From contig JAIXUP010000009.1 in the NCBI GenBank assembly GCA_027483505.1, forward strand, positions 124,001 to 188,000: 64,000 nt of DNA, read 5' to 3'. Origin of the DNA: Hyphomicrobiales bacterium (GTDB lineage: Bacteria > Pseudomonadota > Alphaproteobacteria > Rhizobiales > Beijerinckiaceae). Position numbers and translations under genes: made by a program. This document shows, one piece after another, positions 8,221-17,827 of this stretch. The notes under the pieces were generated by a model. That model was given only the letters and a program-made list of their open reading frames with translations. It was not told where the DNA came from and did not search any database. Position 1 is the stretch's first letter. Each line of letters starts with the position of its first letter.

Positions 8221-9105
8221 ATGTCCTTCGACACGCTCATTCTGCGGCTCGCTCCGGTCGCCTTCGTGCTGATCTGGTCGACGGGCTGGATTTCGGCAGG
8301 CTATTCGGCGCCCTATGCCGATCCACTGACCTTCCTGACCGTGCGCTTCTCCTGTGCCGCCGTGCTGCTGGCGCTGCTGGCCTTCGCGACGGGCGCGCCG
8401 TGGCCGAAGGGAGGGCGTTCCTGGGGGCACGCGCTTCTGGCCGGTGCCTTGCTGCACGGCATCTATCTCGCCGGCGTCTGGTGGGCTGTGCGCCACGGCC
8501 TGCCGGCAGGCATCTCGGGGCTGCTGGCTGCGCTGCAACCCATCCTCACGGCCGCTTTTTCGCCCTGGCTGCTCGGCGAACGCATCTCGCCCATCCGCTG
8601 GACCGGGATCGCTGTGGGATTTGCCGGCATCGCCCTTGTCCTGGCGCCGAAGCTCGTCGGCGTCTCAACCGATGTGCTGTGGCTGGCGCTGGTGCCGATC
8701 CTCATCAATCTCGTGGGCATGTTCGCCGTGACGTTCGGCAGCTTCTACCAGAAGCGCTTTCAGCAGAGCGGCGACCTGACGACCATGACCGCCGTGCAGT
8801 ATCTCGGCGCCATCGCCGTGACCTTGCCGCTCGCGGCGGCGCTCGAGCCAATGGTCATCACGTGGAACCTGACCATGGTGCTCGTGCTGGCCTGGTCGGT
8901 GGTCGGGTTGTCGCTCGGCGGAATCGCCCTGTTTCTGCTGCTGATCCGGCGCGGCGAGGTCTCGCGCGCCGCCACCCTGATCTATCTGGTGCCGCCCGCC
9001 GTCGCGATCGAGGCCTATTTCCTGTTCGGCGAGCAGCTCACGGCCATCCAGATCGTCGGCATGGTCGTGGCCGTCTGCGGGGTGCTGCTGGCCAGCCGCA
9101 AGTGA
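8221..9105 (+). CDS. EamA-family drug/metabolite transporter
   Basis: 294 residues with about ten hydrophobic helices in two homologous halves, the DMT/EamA layout. Typical signatures are FVLIWSTGWISAGYS in helix 1, PLTFLTVRF after it, and PPAVAIEAYFLFGEQL in the second half. It is an inner-membrane exporter of a small metabolite or amino acid, with substrate unknown. ATG 8221 is preferred to an upstream TTG. About 110 bases separate it from the preceding acetyltransferase gene, so it may have its own promoter. Confidence 0.88.
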   Translation: MSFDTLILRLAPVAFVLIWSTGWISAGYSAPYADPLTFLTVRFSCAAVLLALLAFATGAPWPKGGRSWGHALLAGALLHGIYLAGVWWAVRHGLPAGISGLLAALQPILTAAFSPWLLGERISPIRWTGIAVGFAGIALVLAPKLVGVSTDVLWLALVPILINLVGMFAVTFGSFYQKRFQQSGDLTTMTAVQYLGAIAVTLPLAAALEPMVITWNLTMVLVLAWSVVGLSLGGIALFLLLIRRGEVSRAATLIYLVPPAVAIEAYFLFGEQLTAIQIVGMVVAVCGVLLASRK

Positions 9106-9128
9106 AGCTGCACGTCCGACCGATGCGG

Positions 9129-11078
9129 TCAGGCCCGCAGCCGGTACTTGACGAAGCCGTCCGGCGCGTCGCCTGCCGGTTCGGCCTTGAGCGAGGGCGG
9201 TTTGAGAGTCGCCGAGGCTGGGCCTGATACAAAGGTGACATTGACCGAGGCAGGAAGCGGCGCAAAGCTCCAGTTGTTGTCGGCTGTCGGATTGATGCGC
9301 TTCTTTTCGATGATGTGGCGCACGATCACGTCGCGGTTGAGATCAGGCGCCTCGAGAACCACTGTCGTCTTCGTTCCGGGAAAATCGCCGCCGCCGGAGG
9401 CGCGGTAGTTGTTGGTGGCGATGATGAATTCTGCCGCTTCCGAAATGGGCTGGCCGTTGAACCTGAGGTCCACGATGCGGCGCGCATCGGGCGCGATCAC
9501 CTTGCCCTGGCCGTCATAGCGCGAGGGTTGCGTGACATCGATCCTGTAGGTGACGCCGTCGATCACGTCGAAGTTGAAGGCCGGAAAGGCCGGATTGATC
9601 AGCGCCTGCTCGTCGGTCCTTGCCGGATCGATCTGGTTGAAGATGCCGGCCGAGCGCTCCAGCCATTCCCGTACCTGCGCGCCTGTCACCTTCACGGCCT
9701 GCACCGTGTTCGGGAACAGATAGATGTCGGCGACATTCTTGATCGCGATCGGCCCGGCCTTGATGTCGGTATAGAAGTTCGGCCCGCTGCGGCCGCCTGA
9801 TTTGAAAGGCGCGGCCGCCGACAGCACGGGCAGCGCCGCAAAGGCCGTGCCGGCCATCAGGCCCTTGACGTAGGCAATCTGGGCGTCGGCCACGATCTGG
9901 ACTGACGGGTCGTCTGCAACAAGCGCGAAGTAGCTGTTGATCGGGGCTGAGGTCTCGCCGACCGGCTCGCGCACATAGGCGAGGGTGGACTCGTGTGCTG
10001 CCGCGACCGTGGCCAGCACGGCCGCGTCCGTCTCGGCCTTCGAGACAATCCGGCGGTCGGCAGTGCGCTCGAAGATCGGGCGCGCCTCGACAGCGAAGTC
10101 GGCGACCTTCCAGCCGGTTCCGGCGCGTTCCAGTTCAAGGTCGACGATGCCGAGATGCGAGCCCCAGAAGCCGGGTTGCACACAGGGCTTGCCGTTGAGG
10201 CTGCCGCGCTTGTTGTCAACGCCGGGGATGCCGTCGAAGGCCCGCCCGCCGGGGAAGATCAGGTGCTGGTGACCCGTCAGGATCACGTCGATGCCGTCCA
10301 CCCGCGACAGGTGCAGCGCGGCGTTCTCCTCGCCTCCCCGATGCTCCCCGCCCGCAATGCCCGAATGGCACAGCGCCACGACGATGTCGGCGCCGCCCGC
10401 CTTCAGGGCCGGAACATGGGTGTTGGCCGCGCTGACGATGTCGGCCGCGCGGACCTTGCCGTCGAGATGGCCCTTGTCCCATTGCATGACCTGCGGCGGC
10501 GTGAAGCCGATGATGCCGACCCGGACGGTCTGGCGTGCGCCGGCCTCGTCGGTCACCGTCTGGTCGATGATCAGCCAGGGACGGACGAGCGCCTGGCCAT
10601 CGGCCTTGACGAGATTGGCGCAGACGAACGGGAAGTTGGCGGCCTTGACGCCGGTGTCGAGGAAATCGAGGCCGTAGTTGAACTCGTGATTGCCGAGCGT
10701 CGAGCAGGCATAACCCAAGGCGTTCATCGCTGCGATCATGGGATGAACGTCGCCGGGCTTGAGCCCCTTCTTGTAGGCGATCCAGTCGCCCATCGACGAG
10801 CCTTGCAGGAAGTCGCCATTGTCGAGCAGGAGATGGTTCTTTGCCTCCGCGCGCGCGGCCTTGATCAGCGTTGCGGTCTTGGCCAGACCCACCGTGTTGT
10901 CCTCGCCATCGCGGTAGTAGTCGTAAGGAACGATGTTGACGTGCAGGTCGGAGGTTTCCAGCACGCGCAGCTTGACGCGGGCGGAAGACTGGGCGCTGAG
11001 GGCATTTGGCATGGTGGCAATCGCAGCTGCGGCTGCGCCGGTCGTGATGGCTTCGCGGCGTGTGAGATGGCTGGTCAT
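9129..11078 (-). CDS. cpdB: 2',3'-cyclic-nucleotide 2'-phosphodiesterase/3'-nucleotidase (CpdB-like), Tat-exported
   Basis: 649 residues. Residues 5-30 carry a twin-arginine leader (LTRREAITTGAAAAA). The metallophosphatase core follows: SDLHVN (43-48), DNGDFLQGS (86-94), GNHEFNYG (129-136), CHSG and TGHQHLIFPGG supply the two-metal site. The C-terminal 5'-nucleotidase domain contains NNYRASGGGDFPG, a nucleotide-binding motif. It hydrolyses cyclic and 3' nucleotides in the periplasm for phosphate and nucleoside scavenging. The length fits the CpdB family (about 650). It is a single gene on this strand. Confidence 0.92.
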   Translation of the reverse strand: MTSHLTRREAITTGAAAAAIATMPNALSAQSSARVKLRVLETSDLHVNIVPYDYYRDGEDNTVGLAKTATLIKAARAEAKNHLLLDNGDFLQGSSMGDWIAYKKGLKPGDVHPMIAAMNALGYACSTLGNHEFNYGLDFLDTGVKAANFPFVCANLVKADGQALVRPWLIIDQTVTDEAGARQTVRVGIIGFTPPQVMQWDKGHLDGKVRAADIVSAANTHVPALKAGGADIVVALCHSGIAGGEHRGGEENAALHLSRVDGIDVILTGHQHLIFPGGRAFDGIPGVDNKRGSLNGKPCVQPGFWGSHLGIVDLELERAGTGWKVADFAVEARPIFERTADRRIVSKAETDAAVLATVAAAHESTLAYVREPVGETSAPINSYFALVADDPSVQIVADAQIAYVKGLMAGTAFAALPVLSAAAPFKSGGRSGPNFYTDIKAGPIAIKNVADIYLFPNTVQAVKVTGAQVREWLERSAGIFNQIDPARTDEQALINPAFPAFNFDVIDGVTYRIDVTQPSRYDGQGKVIAPDARRIVDLRFNGQPISEAAEFIIATNNYRASGGGDFPGTKTTVVLEAPDLNRDVIVRHIIEKKRINPTADNNWSFAPLPASVNVTFVSGPASATLKPPSLKAEPAGDAPDGFVKYRLRA

Positions 11079-11167
11079 CGTGCGTCCCCTGTTTTCAGTA
11101 GGCTAGCACCGGCACCAGATCGTTTCATCCGGAAAGGTTGGGAATCTGCAACGAAGTCATGGCGCAT

Positions 11168-11268
11168 GCAGCGCAGCAATCAAACGTCCGCGCCATTCCC
11201 ACCATCCTCATGCTTCGACAAACTGAGGATGATGACTTGTGCGTCGGGTAGCCGGATTGCTGCGCTGC
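11168..11268. repeat. Nested inverted-repeat intergenic element
   Basis: A perfect 14-bp inverted repeat (GCAGCGCAGCAATC at 11168-11181, its complement at 11255-11268) encloses an inner inverted repeat (CATCCTCA at 11203-11210, TGAGGATG at 11224-11231). The inner arms match the type of short palindromic intergenic repeats common in Hyphomicrobiales. It separates the two leftward genes and contains no gene. Confidence 0.65.
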
Positions 11269-11286
11269 ACCGCAATGGCGACGATA

Positions 11287-12444
11287 TCACCGATGCGCCA
11301 CCCTCAAGCACGCATCAAGATCGCTGAACATGTCACCTTCGTCCTCGATGCCGCAGGACAGCCGGAGCAGATCGGTCGGGCAGGGCGAGCCCGCGCCCTC
11401 GATCGAGGCGCGGTGCTCGATCAGGCTTTCGACGCCGCCCAGTGACGTGGCGCGCTTGAACAGCTCGACCTTCGCCGCGGTGGCGATGGCGGCCTGTTCG
11501 CCGCCGGTCACCTGGATGCTCATCATGAAGCCGAAGCCGTCCTTCATCTGCCGCGCCGCGACATCATGGCCGGGATGGTGCGGCAGGCCGGGATAGAGCA
11601 CGCGCGCGACATTCGGGTGGGCCGCAAGCCGCGTCGCGAGACCCATCGCCGTCCTGGCCTGGCGCTCGGCGCGCAGATGCAGCGTGCGCATGCCGCGCAT
11701 CAGCAGGTAGGCTTCGAACGGCCCGAGAATGCCGCCCTGCATCTTGCGGATGGTCTTGATGCGCTGCCAGAAGGCATCATCCTCGCGGGCAGCCAGCGCA
11801 CCGGCCACAACGTCGGAATGCCCGTTGAGGATCTTGGTGGCGGCATGCATCACCACATCCGCGCCCAGCAGCAGCGGCTGGGTATGGACCGGCGAGGCGC
11901 AGGTCGAGTCGACCGCCAGCCTGGCGCCCGCCTTGTGGGCGATCTCGGCAGCGGCGGCGATGTCAGTGATGGTCCAGAGCGGGTTTGACGGCGTCTCGAT
12001 CCAGACCAGCTTGGTCTTGCCGGGCTGGATCGCAGCCCTGAGCTGCGCAAGGTCATCGGTTTCGCAGAAGGTGGTCTCAAGCCCCCAGCGCTTGGCTTCC
12101 GTCATCAGCCAGCTGCGCAGCGCCCAGTACATGACGCGTGGCGCGACGATATGGTCACCCGGATCAAGCGCCTGGAACACGGCCGTTGCCGCCGCCATGC
12201 CGCTGGAGAACAACAACGCTCCGGCCTTGGCCTGCTCCAGCATCGCCAGGACGTTTTCGGCTTCACGGATGGTTTCGTTGTCCGGTCGGCCATAGACGAA
12301 ACCGGAGGAGTACCCGTTGTCCTCGTCGCGGATATAGGTCGTGGCGATGTGGATCGGTGGAACGACCGCTTTCGTCAAAGGGTCGATCTTGCCAAGCGCC
12401 TGCGCGGCCAGGGTGCGGGGGGAGAAGCCGTGTTTTTTTGTCAT
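11287..12444 (-). CDS. Trans-sulfuration family PLP enzyme (cystathionine gamma-synthase/lyase-like)
   Basis: 385 residues of the Cys/Met-metabolism PLP family. The phosphate-contact YGRPDNET (51-58), SSGMAA, VDSTCASP and the internal aldimine lysine in HAATKILNGHSD (K204) are present. The longer open frame starts 20 codons upstream, but MTKKHGFSPRTLAAQ is the natural family N-terminus. The reaction within the family (gamma-synthase, beta- or gamma-lyase, sulfhydrylase) is not settled by sequence alone. A Cys follows the conserved Asp region (DSTCASP) where many members have Asn-Thr, which may reflect a subfamily. Confidence 0.87.
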   Translation of the reverse strand: MTKKHGFSPRTLAAQALGKIDPLTKAVVPPIHIATTYIRDEDNGYSSGFVYGRPDNETIREAENVLAMLEQAKAGALLFSSGMAAATAVFQALDPGDHIVAPRVMYWALRSWLMTEAKRWGLETTFCETDDLAQLRAAIQPGKTKLVWIETPSNPLWTITDIAAAAEIAHKAGARLAVDSTCASPVHTQPLLLGADVVMHAATKILNGHSDVVAGALAAREDDAFWQRIKTIRKMQGGILGPFEAYLLMRGMRTLHLRAERQARTAMGLATRLAAHPNVARVLYPGLPHHPGHDVAARQMKDGFGFMMSIQVTGGEQAAIATAAKVELFKRATSLGGVESLIEHRASIEGAGSPCPTDLLRLSCGIEDEGDMFSDLDACLRVAHR

Positions 12445-12530
12445 CTGGTTGCTTTGTTGTATCAATGATGCGGCATCGGACAGAGCCTGTGCGCAGGCTG
12501 GCAATCGATCTAAAGGCAGATGTTTGGGCC

Positions 12531-12917
12531 ATGAGCAATCGATCTCTCGAACATGACATCAATCTCGTCCTGAATTTGAAGAGCCAAGCGCTCATCAAGC
12601 GGGATCGACAATTCTTTGCCGATTTCATTGAGAGTGATTTTCGCTATGTCACCGCCTCCGGCTTTGAAGCTGACAAAAGCGCGTACATCGATGGCGTGTG
12701 TGGACGTGACGGGCTCCAATTTGAAAGCCAATTAGCGTCAGCCGCTCATATCGTCGTGCGCGGCGATCTGGCTGTTGTGACCTGCAACCTAGACGACGTC
12801 TTCACATCACGCGGTATTCGTCATGCCAAATCCCTCAAGACGCTGCTGGTTTTGGTCAGGCGCGACGGATCTTGGCGATGGCTCGCCGGACAGACGATGG
12901 AACCGAGGGCTGCCTAA
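12531..12917 (+). CDS. SnoaL-like/DUF4440-type protein, lower GC than neighbours
   Basis: 128 residues. The pattern of a helix-rich start (ALIKRDRQFFADFIESDFRYVTASG), a central region and a C-terminal LLVLVRRDGSWRWLAGQT strand pair fits the NTF2/SnoaL-like fold of DUF4440 proteins. ATG 12531 begins the homologous region; the open frame continues far upstream but there it is antisense to the trans-sulfuration gene. Base composition is visibly lower in GC than the flanks, with codons such as TTT, GAT and AAA, which suggests recent acquisition. Function is unknown. Confidence 0.72.
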   Translation: MSNRSLEHDINLVLNLKSQALIKRDRQFFADFIESDFRYVTASGFEADKSAYIDGVCGRDGLQFESQLASAAHIVVRGDLAVVTCNLDDVFTSRGIRHAKSLKTLLVLVRRDGSWRWLAGQTMEPRAA

Positions 12918-12938
12918 GTTAAGGTTTGGCGCCCGCCC

Positions 12939-14180
12939 TCATGCAGCCTTGTCCAGTCCGTAGAGCGTGTGCAGCGTGCGCACGGCGAGCTCTGTGTAGG
13001 CGCTGTCGATCAGCACCGAGAACTTGATCTCGGAGGTGGTGATGGCGCGGATGTTGATGCCCTTGTCGGCCAATGCGCGGAAGGCGCGGGCGGCAACGCC
13101 GGCATGGCTTCTCATGCCGATGCCGATGGCCGAGACCTTGACCACATCAGTTGCTCCCTGGAGCGACTGATAGCGGATCTGTTCGTGCTTGGATTCAAGG
13201 ATTGTGCGGGCTCTGTCATAGTCGGCGGTCGGCACAGTGAAGGTGATGTCGGTCGTGGCCTGATCGTCGGAGACGACCTGGATGATCATGTCGACATTGA
13301 TGTTGGCTTCGGCGAGCGGGCCGAAGATCGAGGCGGCGACGCCCGGCTGGTCGGCGACGCGCCTGAGCGTGATCTGCGCCTCGTCCTTGGAATAGGCGAT
13401 GCCTGTGACGATCTGCTGTTCCACGATATCCTCCTCGTCACAAATCAGGGTGCCCTGCTTGGGGTTTTCCGGGTCATCGAAGGATGACCTCACATAGGTC
13501 GGCACACGGTGCACCATGGCGATCTCGACCGAGCGCACCTGCAGCACCTTGGAGCCGAGCGACGCCATTTCGAGCATTTCCTCGAACGAGACCTTGTCGA
13601 GCCGTGTCGCCTTGGTGACGATGCGCGGGTCGGTGGTGTAGACGCCGTCCACGTCGGTGTAGATGTCGCAGCGGTCAGCCTTCAGCGCTGCTGCCAGCGC
13701 GACCGCGGACGTGTCGGAGCCGCCGCGCCCAAGCGTGACGATCCGGCCGCTTTCCTTGTGCACGCCCTGGAAGCCGGAGACGACCGCCACGGACCGGTCA
13801 TTGGCAAAACCTGCCAGAATGCCAGCGCCGTCGACATCGACGATGCGCGATGAGCCGTGGGCGTCGGAGCCGTAAAGCGGCACCTGCCAGCCCTGCCACG
13901 AACGGGCCTTGAGGCCCATGTCATTGAGAACGATGGCCAGCAGCCCGGATGTGACCTGCTCGCCTGCGGCGACCACGACATCGTACTCGGCCTGGTCGTA
14001 CAGCGTCGCCGCTTCCTTGCACCAGCCGACCAGTTCATTGGTCTTGCCCGACATGGCCGAGACGACAACGGCCACATCGTGACCCGCCTCCACCTCACGC
14101 TTGACATGGCGGGCGACATTCTTGATCCGCTCCACCGTGGCGACAGAGGTGCCGCCGAATTTCATCACCAGACGCGCCAT
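12939..14180 (-). CDS. lysC: Aspartate kinase
   Basis: Phosphorylates L-aspartate, the first step toward lysine, threonine, methionine and diaminopimelate. 413 residues: kinase domain opening with VMKFGGTSVA (5-14), later GRGGSDTSAVALAAAL and the DVDGVYTTDPR segment, then two ACT domains at the C-terminus (about 260-410) that usually bind the feedback amino acid. The start at 14180 is set by MARLVMKFGGTS; a longer open frame adds 74 unconvincing residues. It is divergent from ubiG. Confidence 0.96.
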   Translation of the reverse strand: MARLVMKFGGTSVATVERIKNVARHVKREVEAGHDVAVVVSAMSGKTNELVGWCKEAATLYDQAEYDVVVAAGEQVTSGLLAIVLNDMGLKARSWQGWQVPLYGSDAHGSSRIVDVDGAGILAGFANDRSVAVVSGFQGVHKESGRIVTLGRGGSDTSAVALAAALKADRCDIYTDVDGVYTTDPRIVTKATRLDKVSFEEMLEMASLGSKVLQVRSVEIAMVHRVPTYVRSSFDDPENPKQGTLICDEEDIVEQQIVTGIAYSKDEAQITLRRVADQPGVAASIFGPLAEANINVDMIIQVVSDDQATTDITFTVPTADYDRARTILESKHEQIRYQSLQGATDVVKVSAIGIGMRSHAGVAARAFRALADKGINIRAITTSEIKFSVLIDSAYTELAVRTLHTLYGLDKAA

Positions 14181-14307
14181 GCGGCCTATCGTTCCGTTTG
14201 TTTTGGGTCCGGGGCGAGCGCGCTGATCTGCCCGCTCGCCATCTCCTGTCTGTGCGGCGTATACATGGCGGACGCGTCGGCGCAAAGCCGGTGAAAGGGA
14301 TGACAGC

Positions 14308-15081
14308 GTGGCTGTGACGACGAAGACAAAAGCGCGGCGGAGCGGATCGCACACCACGGTCGATGCCGCCGAGATCGGGCGCTTCGATGCGCTGGCCGAC
14401 ACATGGTGGGATGCGGACGGCCCGATGAAGCCGCTTCATGGCATGAATCCGGTGCGGCTCGGCTTCATCCGTGAACAGGTGATCAGCCATTTCGGGCTCG
14501 ACCGCCGGATGATCGCGCCGCTTGCCGGCCTTGCGGTCGCCGATGTCGGCTGTGGGGGCGGGCTGCTGTCCGAACCACTGGCGCGGATGGGCGGGACCGT
14601 GACGGGCCTCGATCCGGCCACGCAGAACATTGCGGTCGCCAAGGCCCATGCGGTGCGCATGGAACTCGACATCCGCTACCTGCCGACAACAATCGAGGAC
14701 ATCGTCGCGGATGGCGAGCGCTTCGACGTGGTGACCGCGCTGGAAGTCGTCGAACACGTCGCCGACGTGCCCGCCTTCCTCAACGCGCTCTGCTCAGCCC
14801 TGAAGCCGGGTGGCCTGCTGGTCATGTCCACGCTCAACCGGACCCTGCGCTCCTATGCCGCTGCGATCATCGGTGCGGAATACATTCTGCGCTGGCTCCC
14901 CAAGGGCACGCATGACTGGAACAAGTTCATCCGTCCGGAGGAACTGGAGCGTGGCCTGAACGATGCCGGTCTTGAGGTTCTTGAGACCAGGGGCATGGTT
15001 CCGGACCCGTTCCGGGGCGGCTGGCGGCTGGCGGATGACACCGCCGTGAACTACATCCTGGCCGCCGCCAAGGCGCAGTGA
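14308..15081 (+). CDS. ubiG: Ubiquinone biosynthesis O-methyltransferase
   Basis: SAM-dependent enzyme that methylates two hydroxyls during ubiquinone synthesis. 257 residues. ADVGCGGGLLSEPLARMG is the SAM-binding motif I, DVVTALEVVEHV motif II/post-I, and the N-terminal FDALADTWWDADGPMKPLH is characteristic of UbiG. The start is GTG 14308 with GAAAGGGA at 14293-14300. It is divergent from lysC, as commonly seen in this group, and lies just upstream of the sdh operon. Confidence 0.96.
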   Translation: MAVTTKTKARRSGSHTTVDAAEIGRFDALADTWWDADGPMKPLHGMNPVRLGFIREQVISHFGLDRRMIAPLAGLAVADVGCGGGLLSEPLARMGGTVTGLDPATQNIAVAKAHAVRMELDIRYLPTTIEDIVADGERFDVVTALEVVEHVADVPAFLNALCSALKPGGLLVMSTLNRTLRSYAAAIIGAEYILRWLPKGTHDWNKFIRPEELERGLNDAGLEVLETRGMVPDPFRGGWRLADDTAVNYILAAAKAQ

Positions 15082-15206
15082 CAGATTTCGCTTTTTGTAA
15101 CAGCTCGTCCTCATGTCGCATTGCGGCATGAAGCACATTTCGCTAAGACCGGCTGGAAATTTCAACAATTGAATCGGGCGCAAAGAGCCCGGTCGGGGGT
15201 AAGTGC

Positions 15207-15593
15207 ATGGCGGATCAGAGCAGGCCGTTGTCGCCGCATCTGCAGATCTATCGCTGGTCGTGGACCATGGCGATGTCGATCCTTCACCGCGCCACGGGGG
15301 CGGCGCTCTATCTCGGCACGCTTCTCCTGGCCATCTGGCTGATCTCGGCGGCTTCCGGCAAGGCTTCGTTCGATGCGGCGCAATGGGTCGCCTCGAGCTG
15401 GCTCGGCCGGCTTGTCCTGTTCGGCTACACCTTCGCGCTGATGCACCACATGGTGGGCGGACTGCGCCATTTCGTCTGGGATCTCGGCCATGGCTATGAC
15501 GCGCAGCAGCGCATGAACCTGGCCCGCCTGACCCTTTTCATCTCCGCGCCGTTGACCGTCCTGATCTGGATCGTCGCCTACGTCGTGCGTTGA
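15207..15593 (+). CDS. sdhC: Succinate dehydrogenase cytochrome b556 subunit
   Basis: Membrane anchor subunit of complex II, 128 residues with three transmembrane helices. The N-terminal RPLSPHLQIYRW and SILHRATG are the quinone-site signatures; the LMHHMVGGLRHFVWD region in helix 2 carries the haem-ligand histidine. It is the first gene of sdhCDAB. The preceding 125 bases hold a small GGGC/GCCC hairpin close to the start but no promoter I can name with confidence. Confidence 0.96.
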   Translation: MADQSRPLSPHLQIYRWSWTMAMSILHRATGAALYLGTLLLAIWLISAASGKASFDAAQWVASSWLGRLVLFGYTFALMHHMVGGLRHFVWDLGHGYDAQQRMNLARLTLFISAPLTVLIWIVAYVVR

Positions 15594-15604
15594 AGGACCG
15601 TTCC

Positions 15605-15997
15605 ATGCACAACAACTCCTCGATGCGCACGCCGCTGGGCCATGTTCGCGGGCTTGGCTCCGCCCGATCCGGCACCGGGCATTTCTGGCTGCAACGGGTG
15701 ACCGCGGTCGCCAACGTCATTCTTGCCACAGCGTTCGTGGTCATCGTTCTGGCGCTCGTCGGAAAACCCTACGACGCCGCGATGGCGCTTCTGTCGCATC
15801 CCGTCGTGGCGCTTTTGATGCTTCTGTTCGTGGCGTCGGGCCTGATCCACATGCGGCTCGGCATGCAGACCATCATCGAGGATTATGTGCATGGCGAGGG
15901 CGCGAAGGTTCTCGCGGTGATCGCCAACACCTTCTTCACGGTTGCGGTTGGCGCCGCTTCCGTCTTTGCAATTCTGAAGATCGCCTTGGGAGGCTGA
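15605..15997 (+). CDS. sdhD: Succinate dehydrogenase hydrophobic membrane anchor subunit
   Basis: Second membrane anchor of complex II, 130 residues with three helices. [25 protein letters not shown] is the usual alphaproteobacterial N-terminal stretch, and [17 protein letters not shown] holds the haem/quinone-side residues. ATG 15605 follows AAGGA at 15593-15597, which overlaps the sdhC stop region. Co-transcribed with sdhC and sdhA. Confidence 0.94.
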   Translation: MHNNSSMRTPLGHVRGLGSARSGTGHFWLQRVTAVANVILATAFVVIVLALVGKPYDAAMALLSHPVVALLMLLFVASGLIHMRLGMQTIIEDYVHGEGAKVLAVIANTFFTVAVGAASVFAILKIALGG

Positions 15998-16001
15998 AGC
16001 C

Positions 16002-17813
16002 ATGGCAACCGCATCGATCAAGAAGCCGGCCTACGACGTCACCGACCACACCTTTGATGTGGTCGTGGTTGGCGCCGGCGGCGCGGGCCTTCGCGCCACG
16101 GTCGGCTGCGCGCAGGCGGGGCTGAAGACGGCCTGCATCTCGAAAGTGTTTCCGACCCGTTCGCACACCGTCGCGGCGCAAGGCGGCATTTCGGCCGCGC
16201 TCGGCAACATGGGCGAGGATGACTGGCGCTTTCACATGTATGACACCGTGAAGGGGTCCGACTGGCTCGGCGACCAGGATGCAATCGAGTATCTCGTGCG
16301 CAACGCTCCCGCCGCCGTCTACGAATTGGAGCATTGGGGCGTGCCGTTCTCGCGCACCGAAGCTGGGAAGATCTACCAGCGCCCGTTTGGCGGCATGACC
16401 ACGGACTACGGCAAGGGCATCGCCCAGCGCACCTGCGCCGCCGCCGACCGCACCGGCCACGCCATCCTGCACACGCTCTATGGCCAGGCCCTGCGCGCGC
16501 AGACCGAGTTCTTCATCGAGTATTTCGCCATCGACCTGATGATGAGCGAGGATGGCCGCTGCCTCGGCGTGGTCGCGCTCAAGATGGATGACGGTACGCT
16601 GCACCGCTTCCGCGCCTCGCAGACCATCCTGGCCACGGGCGGTTATGGCCGCGCCTATTTCTCGGCCACCTCGGCCCACACCTGCACCGGCGACGGCAAT
16701 GCCATGGCTCTGCGCGCCGGTCTGCCGCTGCAGGACATGGAGTTCGTGCAGTTCCATCCGACGGGCATCTACGGCTCGGGCTGCCTGATCACCGAGGGCT
16801 CGCGCGGGGAGGGCGGCTACCTGACCAACTCCGAGGGCGAACGCTTCATGGAGCGCTATGCGCCATCCGCCAAGGATCTGGCCTCGCGCGATGTGGTGTC
16901 GCGTTCGATGACGATGGAAATCCGCGACGGGCGCGGCGTCGGCAAGAACAAGGACCACATCTACCTGCACCTTGACCATCTCGACCCGAAGATCCTGCAC
17001 GAACGCCTGCCCGGCATTTCCGAAAGCGCCCGCATCTTCGCCGGCGTCGATGTCACCAAGGAGCCGATCCCGGTGATCCCGACCGTGCACTACAACATGG
17101 GCGGCATCCCGACGAACTATCATGGCGAGGTCCTGACCAAGAAGAATGGCGATCCGGACACGGTCGTGCCGGGCCTGATGGCCATCGGCGAAGCGGCCTG
17201 CGTCTCGGTGCATGGCGCGAACCGGCTCGGTTCCAACTCGCTGATCGACCTTGTCGTGTTTGGCCGCGCCGCCGGCCTGCGCTGCGCCGAACTGGTGACG
17301 CCGGGCGAAAAGCAGCCCGAGGTGACCGAGAAGCAGAGCGCGCTGGCGCTGTCGCGCCTCGACCGCTACCAGAACGCTAATGGCGGCACGCCAACCTCGG
17401 TGCTGCGCGCCCAGATGCAGGCCACGATGCAGAGCAACTGCGCCGTGTTCCGCACCGGCGAGGTGCTCGACGAGGGCCACGCCGCGATCCACAAGATCTG
17501 GGGCGGATTGCCGGATGTGCAGGTCAAGGACCGCTCGCTGATCTGGAACACGGACCTGATCGAGACGCTCGAATTCGACAACCTGATCACCCAGGCCGTG
17601 GTGACCATGGATTCAGCCCAGAACCGAACCGAAAGCCGCGGCGCACACGCCCGCGAGGACTACTCGGACCGCGACGACAAGAACTGGATGAAGCACACGC
17701 TCGCCTGGATCGACGACGAGCAGCGCTCGGTGACCATCGATTACCGCCCGGTGCACACCTACACGATGTCGAACGAGATCGAGTACATCGCGCCCAAGGC
17801 GCGGGTGTATTGA
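16002..17813 (+). CDS. sdhA: Succinate dehydrogenase flavoprotein subunit
   Basis: Catalytic subunit that oxidises succinate to fumarate, 603 residues. [12 protein letters not shown] (21-32) binds FAD; H55 in [10 protein letters not shown] is the covalent FAD histidine; [11 protein letters not shown] and the SRGEGGYL segment form the dicarboxylate site. The gene starts five bases after sdhD. The length and motif order match alphaproteobacterial SdhA, and no anomaly is seen. Confidence 0.97.
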   Translation: MATASIKKPAYDVTDHTFDVVVVGAGGAGLRATVGCAQAGLKTACISKVFPTRSHTVAAQGGISAALGNMGEDDWRFHMYDTVKGSDWLGDQDAIEYLVRNAPAAVYELEHWGVPFSRTEAGKIYQRPFGGMTTDYGKGIAQRTCAAADRTGHAILHTLYGQALRAQTEFFIEYFAIDLMMSEDGRCLGVVALKMDDGTLHRFRASQTILATGGYGRAYFSATSAHTCTGDGNAMALRAGLPLQDMEFVQFHPTGIYGSGCLITEGSRGEGGYLTNSEGERFMERYAPSAKDLASRDVVSRSMTMEIRDGRGVGKNKDHIYLHLDHLDPKILHERLPGISESARIFAGVDVTKEPIPVIPTVHYNMGGIPTNYHGEVLTKKNGDPDTVVPGLMAIGEAACVSVHGANRLGSNSLIDLVVFGRAAGLRCAELVTPGEKQPEVTEKQSALALSRLDRYQNANGGTPTSVLRAQMQATMQSNCAVFRTGEVLDEGHAAIHKIWGGLPDVQVKDRSLIWNTDLIETLEFDNLITQAVVTMDSAQNRTESRGAHAREDYSDRDDKNWMKHTLAWIDDEQRSVTIDYRPVHTYTMSNEIEYIAPKARVY

Positions 17814-17827
17814 GGACCTGAAGCGCC

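Noticed and set aside
15936-17492. 518-residue lower-strand open frame
   Set aside because: Antisense to sdhA, whose frame is certain.
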